From: a virus
Strand: one strand, 5' to 3'
DNA length: 64,000 bases
IMG/VR virus record: IMGVR_UViG_3300021425_004462
Coordinates: 1 to 64,000 of that record
The first letter of the stretch is position 1, and each line of letters begins with the position of its first letter. The notes beneath the pieces are model-generated. The model saw nothing but the letters and a program-made list of their open reading frames with translations, was not told where the DNA came from and searched no databases. Position numbers and translations under genes: made by a program. Shown here piece by piece: positions 1-8,464 of the stretch.

Positions 1-54
1 AGCCTCTCTGGTGATTCTAGCCTCTCTGGTGATTCTAGCCTCTCTGGTGATTCT
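1..54 (+). repeat. 18-bp minisatellite, three units, cut by window edge
   Basis: Three exact copies of agcctctctggtgattct encode SLSGDS in frame. The array probably continues upstream. It uses gattct where the second array (589-732) uses gactct, so the two arrays have diverged from each other but are uniform internally. Confidence 0.9.
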
Positions 55-1815
55 ATAATACAGGAGACCGGACAAAAAAGTTGGTTTACATTTGATGCAG
101 CTCAAGTATTAGTTCCCAGCTCTGATAGCTATGAATATCGGATACGTTTTACGAATGCTAAATTTGACAAAGTAGCATTCCAAAGCGCTATAGATGTATC
201 TGCCTTTGATCAAATAAATTTGGACTTCTTGATAGTTAAAACTTCTTTTACAGGTGCAGCATCCCAAAATTATGGCAATGGAGAGTTTGGTTACCCGGTT
301 TTAGCTTACGATATGGTTAGAGAGTCTGACGAAACTTTGGCTTGGGAAGCGTCTGATAACGAAGGTTTGAATAATGCTGTTTTCAGTGGAGGAGCTTTCC
401 CTAATTCTGAAAATATTATTCAAGGCAGTTCAAATACTGGCGAGGAACCTTTTGGCTTTTGGTTGGGTGGAGAAGGTGTGAAAATAATTCTTAGGATTTC
501 CAATACAGATACGCAGGAATGGACAGATGTCTATGTATATCAAACAATTGTAGATGCTACAGTCGTTTATGGTTCAGGCAGTAACTCTGGTGACTCTAGC
601 CTCTCGGGTGACTCTAGCCTCTCGGGTGACTCTAGCCTCTCTGGGGACTCTAGCCTCTCTGGTGACTCTAGCCTCTCTGGTGACTCTAGCCTCTCTGGTG
701 ACTCTAGCCTCTCTGGTGACTCTAGCCTCTCAGGCGACCAAGATCCAGCTGTTGTCGCCGAAGAAACTATTGCAAACCCAGAAAACGTACTTGGCGTATC
801 AGGAAATAATGAAGTCGTTACATCTGTAGGTACTGCGAGGGGTTCTGATTTTGATAATATTACCGTTACTTCTGTAACAACACTTGGAAATGACATCTTA
901 AGTCTTTCGGCAGCATCTGCCTCTCTACCTAATTCATTATCTGGAAACAATTCCATTTTGTCATTTGGTACTAATGCAGGGAGTTATAGGAATGAAAATA
1001 AGTATTTTATAAATACTATGAGTCCTGTACTTATGCTTACTGCAGATTTGGGGCTTATAATTAAAGATTTGACAGGACAGAGAATTTATGGACTACAATA
1101 TATTTTTCAAACAACTGGAACTAGCGAAATTAATGTTGGCAGTCAGAGCATTAGCTTGACTTTTGCAGATGCAGATAATATGTTGGTTACAGATGTATTA
1201 ACACTACTTGCCGACAAATTGAATGAAACATGGAGTTTCGCAGTAATTAAGCTTGAAGCTGAAGAAGTCTCCGTTCCTGACTCAGGTACAGCTTTCGGAG
1301 ACCAATCAGGAGAAATCACGTTATCAGGATATACAAGTTCTGGACCAACAAATATAACTTGTGAAATTGTAACTGATACAAGCACAATTGGCCAAAACAC
1401 TTCATCATCAACTTCTATATCTACCGGAAGTTCTCTCATGCAGAATCCTGCAGATACTTTGTTTAAAATATATAAGCAACTTGACGATGGGCCAAGTTAT
1501 CATAACATAAGCGCAGGTTGGACCATTCAAGGCTCAGGTAGTTATGGAATCGGGGTTCATTTAGATGCAAATCATGTTATAATAATAAGTAGTGAAGCAG
1601 GAGACGCTATTTCAGGAGGAGGATCATTCAGTGATAAAGGCAGTAGCGGTTCAATTAACTCAAGCACATCATCAACCGCAACTTATTTTACTATCGATAA
1701 AGCTAAGGATCCAGCAGGATTTTTAGCAGATATTAAATCTTTATATCAAGCTCAGGATGGCGCAGCTACAGATAAGTGGTCTTATGCGATATTAAAAGTA
1801 ACTTCTGTTTCATAA
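1..1815 (+). CDS. Repeat-bearing tail-fibre-like virion protein (5' truncated)
   Basis: The reading frame is open from base 1, so the true start lies before the window; at least 604 residues are present. It opens with three SLSGDS hexapeptides, runs through a beta-rich, Ser/Thr/Gly-rich region, has a second SLSGDS array (bases 589-732), and ends in a beta-rich tail. Composition, low Cys content and the neighbouring virion genes fit a fibre or adhesin, with the hexapeptide array as a flexible stalk. No enzymatic motif is visible. The function is inferred from context; I cannot name a family. Confidence 0.7.
   Translation, partial: SLSGDSSLSGDSSLSGDSIIQETGQKSWFTFDAAQVLVPSSDSYEYRIRFTNAKFDKVAFQSAIDVSAFDQINLDFLIVKTSFTGAASQNYGNGEFGYPVLAYDMVRESDETLAWEASDNEGLNNAVFSGGAFPNSENIIQGSSNTGEEPFGFWLGGEGVKIILRISNTDTQEWTDVYVYQTIVDATVVYGSGSNSGDSSLSGDSSLSGDSSLSGDSSLSGDSSLSGDSSLSGDSSLSGDSSLSGDQDPAVVAEETIANPENVLGVSGNNEVVTSVGTARGSDFDNITVTSVTTLGNDILSLSAASASLPNSLSGNNSILSFGTNAGSYRNENKYFINTMSPVLMLTADLGLIIKDLTGQRIYGLQYIFQTTGTSEINVGSQSISLTFADADNMLVTDVLTLLADKLNETWSFAVIKLEAEEVSVPDSGTAFGDQSGEITLSGYTSSGPTNITCEIVTDTSTIGQNTSSSTSISTGSSLMQNPADTLFKIYKQLDDGPSYHNISAGWTIQGSGSYGIGVHLDANHVIIISSEAGDAISGGGSFSDKGSSGSINSSTSSTATYFTIDKAKDPAGFLADIKSLYQAQDGAATDKWSYAILKVTSVS
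589..732 (+). repeat. 18-bp minisatellite, eight in-frame units
   Basis: Eight consecutive 18-bp units of the ggtgactctagcctctct type encode repeated SGDSSL. They differ only at single positions (ctctcg, ctctct, ctctca; one unit begins gggg). The period is a multiple of three, so gain or loss of units would lengthen or shorten the protein without a frameshift. Confidence 0.95.
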
Positions 1816-1828
1816 AGCTATTTTTCAG

Positions 1829-1851
1829 GTGTATCTATATTACAGATACCC
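1829..1851 (+). promoter_or_regulatory. Possible class B motif before phoH
   Basis: GTGTATCTATATT lies upstream of the ATG at 1852, but the hexamer-to-start distance (14 bases) is longer than in the other class B sites, and the hexamer TATCTA is poor. Confidence 0.35.
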
Positions 1852-2586
1852 ATGCCTCGCAGAAAAAAGAAACCCGAGATTATCGACGAGTCTGATATTC
1901 AGAAAATAGAAGCTGATTTGCATAAAACAAATATTAAATTAAAAAAGATCAGTCTAACTGAAAAACAGTTAAAGTTATTAAAAATTATCTTTGATAAAGA
2001 TAGTAAAATAATATTTATTAGTGGTCCAGCAGGAACAAGTAAAACATATATAGCAATATATGGTGCATTACAATTATATAACATGAATAATGATCGCGGC
2101 ATCACATATGTCCGCACAATTGCAGAAAGTGGCGAAAAGAGTCTTGGCGCATTACCTGGAGAAATGGCGGAAAAAATAAATCCGTACATGATGCCAATGA
2201 ATGAAAAGCTCGATGAATTATTGATTCCTGGTCAAGCGAGTACATTAAAAGATAAAGAAATTGTTAAAGGTATGCCAATCAACTACTTGCGTGGCGCTAG
2301 CTGGAAAAACGAAATTGTAATCGCGGATGAATCCCAAAATTTCACCTTCAAGGAGCTGACTACGTTGATGACTAGGCTTGGTGAAGGTAGCAAATTATTG
2401 ATTTGCGGCGACCCCATGCAGAGTGATATTAATGGAAAGAGTGGTTTCGCGGAAATGTACGCATTATTTAATGACGAAGATAGTCGTGAACAAGGAGTAC
2501 ATACTTTTTATTTTGGAGCAGAAGATATTAAAAGAAGTGAAATATTAAAATACGTAATACATAAAATACAATCTCATAAAAAATAA
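1852..2586 (+). CDS. phoH: PhoH-family ATPase
   Basis: This 244-residue protein has the PhoH-type P-loop core. After a basic N-terminus comes a Walker A motif GPAGTSKT (about residue 59), then a conserved SLGALPGEMAEK segment, a Walker B-like IVIADESQN, and the sensor-like LICGDPMQSD. PhoH proteins are cytoplasmic ATPases that are common in marine phages; their role there is unsettled (RNA metabolism or phosphate stress have been proposed). The length matches the short phage form. It sits between tail-fibre genes, 36 bases after the previous stop. Confidence 0.93.
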   Translation: MPRRKKKPEIIDESDIQKIEADLHKTNIKLKKISLTEKQLKLLKIIFDKDSKIIFISGPAGTSKTYIAIYGALQLYNMNNDRGITYVRTIAESGEKSLGALPGEMAEKINPYMMPMNEKLDELLIPGQASTLKDKEIVKGMPINYLRGASWKNEIVIADESQNFTFKELTTLMTRLGEGSKLLICGDPMQSDINGKSGFAEMYALFNDEDSREQGVHTFYFGAEDIKRSEILKYVIHKIQSHKK

Positions 2587-2736
2587 ATATTTTTATATTT
2601 AGAAATATATATAATAATGAAATTTTTGATCGGTAAAAATTATTTTAAAACTTAAAGATTTAGTTATTGTTGATCAAAAAAAGCCTTAGGCGATGTTATT
2701 GCATGTAAGTTAATTTTAATTAATTCTTAAAAAAAG

Positions 2737-2750
2737 GTGTAAAATCTTTT
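2737..2750 (+). promoter_or_regulatory. Class B promoter-like motif
   Basis: gtgTAAAATcttttATG: a GTG-TAAAAT element whose hexamer ends five bases before the ATG at 2751. No Shine-Dalgarno sequence fits between hexamer and start. It lies at the end of an otherwise featureless AT-rich gap (2587-2736). Confidence 0.65.
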
Positions 2751-3086
2751 ATGGCAACATTTAAAAGCTCAGGATCAATAACTATGAGTGAGGTTCGAAC
2801 GTTTTTGCGAACAAAAGGGGCTACTGTGCCTGATTATAATGTAAGTTTAGCGTCATTGTTTGCCACTGTAGCAAGTCAAGGTATAACAACTCCTGGCGGA
2901 AATACTTCTGCTCCACATGCTATGAGCGAATTTTATGGAATGAATTATTCCACAACTTCACCTGGAACTCCAATCATCACTCTTCTCGGAGAGTCAGAAG
3001 TAAACCTTGAGCCTGGTAGCGCCCTACCTCCTCATATTGATGGTATAGGGCCAGACGATATTACTATAGATATGCCATCAAGTTAA
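2751..3086 (+). CDS. Small virion-associated protein, unknown
   Basis: This 111-residue protein has an N-terminal pattern typical of small phage adhesin or tail proteins: SGSITMSEVRTFL near the start and a matching MSEFYGM around residue 62, flanking a Gly/Thr/Ser-rich linker. The C-terminus is acidic and Pro-rich. Such SxS/MSxFYG cassettes recur in virion proteins, but no defined family can be assigned. It has its own class B motif and is followed by a GTG-started gene 19 bases on. Confidence 0.55.
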   Translation: MATFKSSGSITMSEVRTFLRTKGATVPDYNVSLASLFATVASQGITTPGGNTSAPHAMSEFYGMNYSTTSPGTPIITLLGESEVNLEPGSALPPHIDGIGPDDITIDMPSS

Positions 3087-3105
3087 TAGGTGTCAGAAGC
3101 TAAAA

Positions 3106-3417
3106 GTGAATTTAATTATAGAATCTTGCTTATCAGAACCTCCGAGTGAAATTAGTTGCTTTCGTGATATTACATTATTTGCTCGAACATATATCTTTGA
3201 TGATATTTTACTAGAATGTCCACCAGGAACGCGCACTGCTTATTGGAATTGGTTAAAGAGTTACGGCGCGCATGATTTCATATCTTACCTCATAAGGAAC
3301 ACCGATACTGAGCAGGGATATACAATAAAAACGGCCAACGATGCAAATATCACCGTTGACCGTATTGATGTCCGAAATTTAAATAATATTATTGTACGCC
3401 TGAATTCTCTGAAGTAA
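3106..3417 (+). CDS. Hypothetical protein
   Basis: A 103-residue protein starting at GTG 3106; the frame is closed by a stop at 3067 and no ATG lies between. It contains a WNWLKSYGAHDFISYL segment and a C-terminus rich in Asn, Ile and Val. No family recognised. It follows the small virion gene closely and converges with the minus-strand gene at 3389-3679, overlapping it by 29 bases at the 3' ends. Confidence 0.55.
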   Translation: MNLIIESCLSEPPSEISCFRDITLFARTYIFDDILLECPPGTRTAYWNWLKSYGAHDFISYLIRNTDTEQGYTIKTANDANITVDRIDVRNLNNIIVRLNSLK

Positions 3418-3679
3418 CTTCAGGGGAATTATTTGCACTTTCTAGTAAATTTTTAAATTCTTCGTCAGATAAACCATCTACCGCTTGCTTGGCTCTGTTG
3501 ATCGATTGGCTTTGAAGTAACTGAATTAATGTATTTACTGGAACGCCAGATAGTAAATCCACAACTGTTGCATTTTTGAGTAAGTCATTTGCTACAAATG
3601 TAATTACCTTTTCGGTATCTTGTTCAGAATGTTCGTTAGTATTTGCTTGTTCGGTTTTTTCTGCTGTTTCTGTTGTCAT
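3389..3679 (-). CDS. Hypothetical acidic protein
   Basis: A 96-residue protein with a Glu/Thr-rich, probably disordered N-terminus (residues 1-24), then a predicted helical section (VITFVANDLLKNATVVDLL, LDEEF-like SDEEFKNLLES). No membrane segment or known motif. It lies six bases downstream of the small membrane protein at 3686-3892 and is probably co-transcribed with it. No function can be assigned. Confidence 0.55.
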   Translation of the reverse strand: MTTETAEKTEQANTNEHSEQDTEKVITFVANDLLKNATVVDLLSGVPVNTLIQLLQSQSINRAKQAVDGLSDEEFKNLLESANNSPEVTSENSGVQ

Positions 3680-3685
3680 AATATA

Positions 3686-3892
3686 TTATTGTTGATTAAA
3701 TTGATTATTATATAATTGTTGATTGTTATTTCTATAAATTTGATTAGTGAATAAATTATGAAATAATACTTGTTGTTGTAGTCTATTGATTTCTTTATTT
3801 TGATGCTTTACTAATTCATTCTGATCCCATGCAAACCACATAATAAAAAACAAAGCCAATAATAGGCTCACGATAGTTAAATGATCATTCAT
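3686..3892 (-). CDS. Small single-pass membrane protein
   Basis: A 68-residue protein: one hydrophobic segment (about residues 5-23, IVSLLLALFFIMWFAW), then a short coiled-coil region and an Asn/Gln-rich tail. A longer frame starts at 3910, but that start overlaps the class B motif gtgTTATTAtaactt, whose hexamer ends six bases before the ATG at 3892, so I chose 3892. The layout (N-terminal membrane anchor, helical tail) would suit an i-spanin-like or other envelope accessory protein, but there is no supporting neighbour. Confidence 0.5.
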   Translation of the reverse strand: MNDHLTIVSLLLALFFIMWFAWDQNELVKHQNKEINRLQQQVLFHNLFTNQIYRNNNQQLYNNQFNQQ

Positions 3893-3907
3893 TAAGTTAT
3901 AATAACA
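3893..3907 (-). promoter_or_regulatory. Class B promoter-like motif (variant)
   Basis: Read on the minus strand: gtgTTATTAtaacttATG, hexamer ending six bases before the ATG at 3892. It is the weakest sequence match of the class, but its spacing agrees with the others and it decides the start of this gene. Confidence 0.5.
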
Positions 3908-3933
3908 CATTTTTTATAAAAATAAACTTATAA

Positions 3934-3950
3934 GTGTATAATAAATATAG
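3934..3950 (+). promoter_or_regulatory. Class B promoter-like motif with leader
   Basis: GTGTATAATAAATATAG precedes the 881-residue fibre gene. Unlike most class B sites, the hexamer TATAAT ends 28 bases before the ATG at 3971, so the mRNA would carry a short leader. No clear Shine-Dalgarno sequence is present. Confidence 0.55.
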
Positions 3951-3970
3951 TGGCATTAAAATAAAACAAA

Positions 3971-6616
3971 ATGGCAATATCAAAAGATCTTTCTAACATT
4001 TCTGCTCCGTTTTTCCCTGGTTGGTCTTGGGAAGTTCTCGAAACATATACAGGCGGCGGGGTGAATATAATTGATGATGGCGACTGCCGTTTTCACTTCC
4101 TAGTAGATATACCTAGCGATTTTCCTGGAGAATTTACTGGTGAAGCTGGAGATTTATTGACTCCCGGACTATTCAAACATGGGACCGAGAGGACGATTTC
4201 CTATAGATATTATACCAACTGGAGGTATCTAAGCGCATGGCACATCAGAAATGGAGCAAAAGCTAATGAGGGGGGGTTTGACAGGTTTTATAATAATATT
4301 TTTAGATGGAAAAATTTTTCGAACTCGAACATTAATGATTTTGATGCATGGGGAGACTATCTGGATGTTAATAGCCTTCCAAATACTACGTTACCTGATG
4401 GATATCCTGGTTTCGAGACAGCTGTTGTTTATGAGCAGGGTAATGCTACACTCGGCTTGCCTTATAATATGGGGGCAGACGCTGGCCCTAATAGCGACTT
4501 AAATCATAATTATCCTCCATATAAATATCATTGTGATGCTAGCGATTTGACCGATGTTCATGATATTGCAAAATATTTAGATAGACCCAATCCAGAGTCA
4601 ACTACAACATATACGCAGAATATGTCGACTTCTACTAATATGTTTGTGGACGCTTTTGACCTAGACCAGTCACCGGGCAAACCATCAAGTAATTCAAGTA
4701 CTTCTGACAAAGAAGCATGGATTCGCTCTAGGTTGCAAATAGGGCAATACGATATAACTTATAAAACATATTGGGGTCTTCCAACTGTAACGTACCAAGG
4801 AGAAATTACATGGATTATAAAAAATGTAACACCTCAGCATCTTTACGATCCGACTTTTTTGGGGGTATATCCTGAACCTTCTTTATATGCCTATATACTG
4901 ACTCCTGCAGAAATAAAGCCAGTAATATTGTATCCTTCCGCAATAAATTATGGTGGCGGCGACATAGAGTATAATCAACCATCTACCTCATTATCTCCAG
5001 GAGGCATACAGTTTTGGAGTAATGACGATGAGGTTTTGGCAGGATCAAGCGTTAGTTGGTGTGGTGGCGGTGGCGGTGGCGGCGGTACATCACCTTCTTC
5101 CACATATTATTCAGACGCAGGAGCAACTGCAGAAGATGGCCAAGGTAATAATATTACTTCATATATTACTAAAATAGTTCAAAAATATAATACAGGCACT
5201 AGCTCTTGGGATACAATCGCGGAAATTAATGATCCTCATGTAAATCCTTGGGATGTTCCTTATATCAGTAGACAAGAAGGGGATAAATATAAAATTATAT
5301 ACAATGTAAAAGATGTAAATAATATTGCAGCGGAGTCAAAAACTCGATTAATTAATATCATTACAACAAGTCTTGACTTACCTGACCCTCCTGACCCTGG
5401 GGAGTTCTTGGGTAATGACCCAAACTCTACAGTGAATCAAAGTAACTATGAGTGGTACGATTATGCATCGATTGACAATACAAACTTTTACGGCTATAAT
5501 ACTTCAGTTCCAGCTTTTAGGGGTTCTTGGGTAAGATATAGGCTTGATTCAACAGAGGACGCGACAGACAACTTTGGGGCATATGACGATTACGGTATGA
5601 GATATAATGTTGTCTTTCATGAGGAGCCTTTTAGTGACATCTTTGAGCATCTCGGATACGGGCACTCTATTTTTGGTGCCAACAGAAGATATTATACAAA
5701 AAAAATAATTGATTTGTGGTTCACGGACGGAGTGTATGCGCCTATGAGCGATGATGTAATAACGGGCGGAAATTACATTCAAGCTGATCATGCATTCCTT
5801 AGCCAGAGAATAGGCGATGAATCAGAATATGCTGTATCACTGCCTATCTACAATGAAGATGGCTCTAAAGACACAGATAGGATGGTCTTTGATTCCATTG
5901 CATCGTCATACCGCATGTCTTTTGACGGGTTTGATATGGATTTATGGCAGAATGGAACTACGATGCGTCCAGGCTTTAGAAATCCAGTTGCTCCAGATTT
6001 CTGGGATCTAAGTGACCTTGGTAGAAATGTTCAATGGTATGTATCAGAAACACTTTCGAGTGACGGTGAATTTTTTGAAGACCCTAATGATCCAAATGGA
6101 TATGGTATGGTTAACGGAAAAGAATTTGCGGGTATTGAAAATTATGATTTTTTATCTCTTGACGGATATATGTATTATAAAGGTGAGTTAAAGATGACTC
6201 TGGAGCAAGCACAGGCAATTAACCCAAATGTCAGTACTTATGGGTGGAATAAAAATAGTCTGACAGGCGAGGACGCTATATGGACAAGAAACGGTTCATC
6301 AGAAATTTACCGAACTTTTAGAAGAACCGTCGCTAGGAAACCTTTAAACTCTGACCATACTGTTCAAACTGTGGTAGACGCATTAAAGGAAAGACGTTCT
6401 AATAGAACAGTTACTGGCGTTATAGCTCACAACGGGTACCATACATTGCATATAGACGGAGCAATACAAAAGTTTCAATCTGGTGAGTGGTATTATCCAA
6501 GCAACAGTCCAATGTTTGGGAAAAATTATTCTAATGTAGATATAAGTTCACCTTGTTTTGCTAATAATCTGCAGGGTTATTACTATGCAAAAGATTTTAC
6601 AATAGGTTCAACATAA
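3971..6616 (+). CDS. Large tail-fibre/tailspike-like protein with Ig-like domain
   Basis: An 881-residue virion protein. The N-terminal 360 residues are aromatic-rich and unassigned. A run of eight glycines (bases 5063-5086) then leads into an Ig-like module resembling DUF5011/HYR domains (about residues 378-465, containing DPHVNPWDVPYIS and YKIIYNVKDV). The C-terminal ~390 residues match the next gene domain by domain (FDGFDMDLWQ, ARKPLNSDHTVQTV, KERRSNRTV, FQSGEWYYPSNSPM, YAKDFTIGST). A host-binding fibre or decoration role is inferred. The shared C-terminus suggests a common assembly or attachment domain. The gene ends seven bases before its paralog. Confidence 0.75.
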   Translation: MAISKDLSNISAPFFPGWSWEVLETYTGGGVNIIDDGDCRFHFLVDIPSDFPGEFTGEAGDLLTPGLFKHGTERTISYRYYTNWRYLSAWHIRNGAKANEGGFDRFYNNIFRWKNFSNSNINDFDAWGDYLDVNSLPNTTLPDGYPGFETAVVYEQGNATLGLPYNMGADAGPNSDLNHNYPPYKYHCDASDLTDVHDIAKYLDRPNPESTTTYTQNMSTSTNMFVDAFDLDQSPGKPSSNSSTSDKEAWIRSRLQIGQYDITYKTYWGLPTVTYQGEITWIIKNVTPQHLYDPTFLGVYPEPSLYAYILTPAEIKPVILYPSAINYGGGDIEYNQPSTSLSPGGIQFWSNDDEVLAGSSVSWCGGGGGGGGTSPSSTYYSDAGATAEDGQGNNITSYITKIVQKYNTGTSSWDTIAEINDPHVNPWDVPYISRQEGDKYKIIYNVKDVNNIAAESKTRLINIITTSLDLPDPPDPGEFLGNDPNSTVNQSNYEWYDYASIDNTNFYGYNTSVPAFRGSWVRYRLDSTEDATDNFGAYDDYGMRYNVVFHEEPFSDIFEHLGYGHSIFGANRRYYTKKIIDLWFTDGVYAPMSDDVITGGNYIQADHAFLSQRIGDESEYAVSLPIYNEDGSKDTDRMVFDSIASSYRMSFDGFDMDLWQNGTTMRPGFRNPVAPDFWDLSDLGRNVQWYVSETLSSDGEFFEDPNDPNGYGMVNGKEFAGIENYDFLSLDGYMYYKGELKMTLEQAQAINPNVSTYGWNKNSLTGEDAIWTRNGSSEIYRTFRRTVARKPLNSDHTVQTVVDALKERRSNRTVTGVIAHNGYHTLHIDGAIQKFQSGEWYYPSNSPMFGKNYSNVDISSPCFANNLQGYYYAKDFTIGST
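5063..5086 (+). repeat. Eight-glycine codon run (linker)
   Basis: Alternating ggt/ggc codons encode Gly8 directly after a Cys, between the N-terminal part and the Ig-like module of the 881-residue fibre protein. It looks like a flexible hinge. Confidence 0.85.
6468..6515 (+). repeat. 48-bp perfect direct repeat, copy 1
   Basis: Bases 6468-6515 are identical to 8293-8340 over 48 bp; both encode KFQSGEWYYPSNSPM in the C-terminal domains of the two neighbouring fibre paralogs. Flanking sequence has diverged. Confidence 0.9.
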
Positions 6617-6623
6617 AATAGTA

Positions 6624-8450
6624 ATGGCCACATCAACTTATATAGTCAAGGCTCAATATGGGCGTTTTATTATAGACAATAGTTCTTTTTTAGCTATTTT
6701 TATTCCTGCTGGGGGTAGTATAATTTTTGATCAAAGTGACGCAAGTAATGCTGGTCATCCTATTAAAATTTCTACTACAAAAGATGGAACACACGCAAGC
6801 GGAAGTGAATATACTACTGGAGTAGTTGTTACTGGCACCGCTGGTTCTGCTGGCGCAAAAGTTCAATTCACTCCAGAAACAGATGGTATTTATTACTACT
6901 ATTGCGGCAACCATCCTAATATGGGAAGCAGTATAAGTTTTATTAAAACCGTTTTCACTGATTTGGGCGCAACTGCATACGATGCAGATGAAGGGAATTT
7001 AACAACTTCAATAAAAAAAGAAGTATATAAAGGCGGTGATTTATTAGCTACAATTACAAGCCCTCACGTTAATCCATGGGAAGTCGCTAATATAAGCTTG
7101 CCTCCGACCGCAACAGAAAATGCATCTTATACCATAAAATATAATGTAACTGATGCCTCTGCCGCAGTCGCTCAAGAGTACGTAAGGAATATAAATATTA
7201 ATATCATTACCACCAACCTCGATTTACCTGATGAGCCTGAGCCTGGGGAATTTGTGGCGGCAAAGAGTAGTACTAGGTGGAGGCTTCAGACAAGGACTTT
7301 GGAGGTAGACTCATCCTATGGGGCAGGCACTTTGATGTGGAGAGAAATGTTGATTAAATATGAAGGAGGGTCAGACGAATTGGGAGATTATGGGACCACG
7401 CAATCAAGTAACGGTAGATATTATTTTTGGGTTCCAGAATTTGAACAAGGCGAGGGGTGGGGCGGGCAAGATAATGTTAGCGCTTTAAAGGGTCATAGTA
7501 ATTTATTTTCTAACAGAAGATTTCTGAATAAAAATGGTATGGATTTATTTTTTCCTTTTGGAATATATAAACCCATGAATAATGCTGCGCAAAAAGTTAT
7601 ATACGCGAGCAGAGGGAGTCCTCAATATCTTGACTTAACAAATAGGCATGGAACTAACATTTCTGACTATGTAGATAGTATAATTCCTGTGTATAATTAT
7701 GATGGGACTAGTGGTACTGATCCAAGTTCTAGCCAATTTTTGACTGTCAGTCAAGTCACCGACCCACCAGCATATGATGACTCCGAATACAGTATGACTT
7801 TTGATGGTTTTGATGCAGATTTATGGCAATTTTCAACAACTATGGTTCCTGGTTTTAGATATAAAACTGGATCAAGTGCGCAATACCACCTCCTTGGACA
7901 ATCTTACGAGTTATGGTACTCAAGGTCTTTTGCTAAAGATGGTGCATATAATGATTCGGGTGAAATACATAATATTCCCTTGGCGGTAGCAGCAGGCTTA
8001 GAATTAGAAAATAATCCTCACTTGGAGTTTGATGGCTATATGTATTACAGGGGAAATCAGGCAACAACTAGTGGCAGTGATGCTCCGATCGGCGACGAAC
8101 TATATGCGGGTAATAGCCATGATAGTACCACCTATAGAAGGTTTACTTATGATATAGCAAGAAAGCCGCTGGGTTCAGACCATACCTTGAAAACTGTAGC
8201 GGACGCTCTAAAAGAAAGAAGGTCTAATAGGACCGTCATTAAAAACCCAGCATATTCTAGGACCAGTTCTTACTGGATTGATGGAGCAGTAAAAAAGTTT
8301 CAATCTGGTGAGTGGTATTATCCAAGCAACAGTCCAATGTCTGGCACTAATTTTTCTAGTATAACCGCAAGCGCACCTTATTCTGTTGAGGGCAAACAAT
8401 TTCAAAATAGATACTATTTCGCAAAAGATTTCACAATAGGCTCAACATAA
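6624..8450 (+). CDS. Tail-fibre-like protein with cupredoxin and Ig-like domains
   Basis: A 608-residue paralog of the preceding gene. Residues 1-107 form a plastocyanin/azurin-like cupredoxin fold: a His in GHPIKIS (H45) and the C-G-N-H-P-N-M signature supply all four type 1 copper ligands (H45, C94, H97, M100). An Ig-like module follows (HVNPWEVANIS, YTIKYNVTD, about residues 112-200), then the ~390-residue C-terminal domain shared with the upstream gene (FDGFDADLWQ, ARKPLGSDHTLKTV, KERRSNRTV, AKDFTIGST). Cupredoxin-like modules occur in marine phage structural proteins; whether copper binds is unknown. The start is the only nearby ATG, eight bases after the previous stop. Confidence 0.78.
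   Translation: MATSTYIVKAQYGRFIIDNSSFLAIFIPAGGSIIFDQSDASNAGHPIKISTTKDGTHASGSEYTTGVVVTGTAGSAGAKVQFTPETDGIYYYYCGNHPNMGSSISFIKTVFTDLGATAYDADEGNLTTSIKKEVYKGGDLLATITSPHVNPWEVANISLPPTATENASYTIKYNVTDASAAVAQEYVRNININIITTNLDLPDEPEPGEFVAAKSSTRWRLQTRTLEVDSSYGAGTLMWREMLIKYEGGSDELGDYGTTQSSNGRYYFWVPEFEQGEGWGGQDNVSALKGHSNLFSNRRFLNKNGMDLFFPFGIYKPMNNAAQKVIYASRGSPQYLDLTNRHGTNISDYVDSIIPVYNYDGTSGTDPSSSQFLTVSQVTDPPAYDDSEYSMTFDGFDADLWQFSTTMVPGFRYKTGSSAQYHLLGQSYELWYSRSFAKDGAYNDSGEIHNIPLAVAAGLELENNPHLEFDGYMYYRGNQATTSGSDAPIGDELYAGNSHDSTTYRRFTYDIARKPLGSDHTLKTVADALKERRSNRTVIKNPAYSRTSSYWIDGAVKKFQSGEWYYPSNSPMSGTNFSSITASAPYSVEGKQFQNRYYFAKDFTIGST
8293..8340 (+). repeat. 48-bp perfect direct repeat, copy 2
   Basis: Identical to 6468-6515; see that entry. 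It lies at the matching position in the downstream paralog. Confidence 0.9.
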
Positions 8451-8464
8451 AACCAAGAATAAGT

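Noticed and set aside
554-956. Two overlapping reading frames (one per strand) across the SLSGDS array
   Set aside because: They are shadows: an 18-bp repeat without stops in one frame tends to be open in others. The in-frame fibre gene runs through from base 1 to 1815.
2587-2736. Possible terminator or small RNA in the gap after phoH
   Set aside because: The stretch is AT-rich with runs of A and T but no GC-paired stem next to a T-tract; nothing could be supported.
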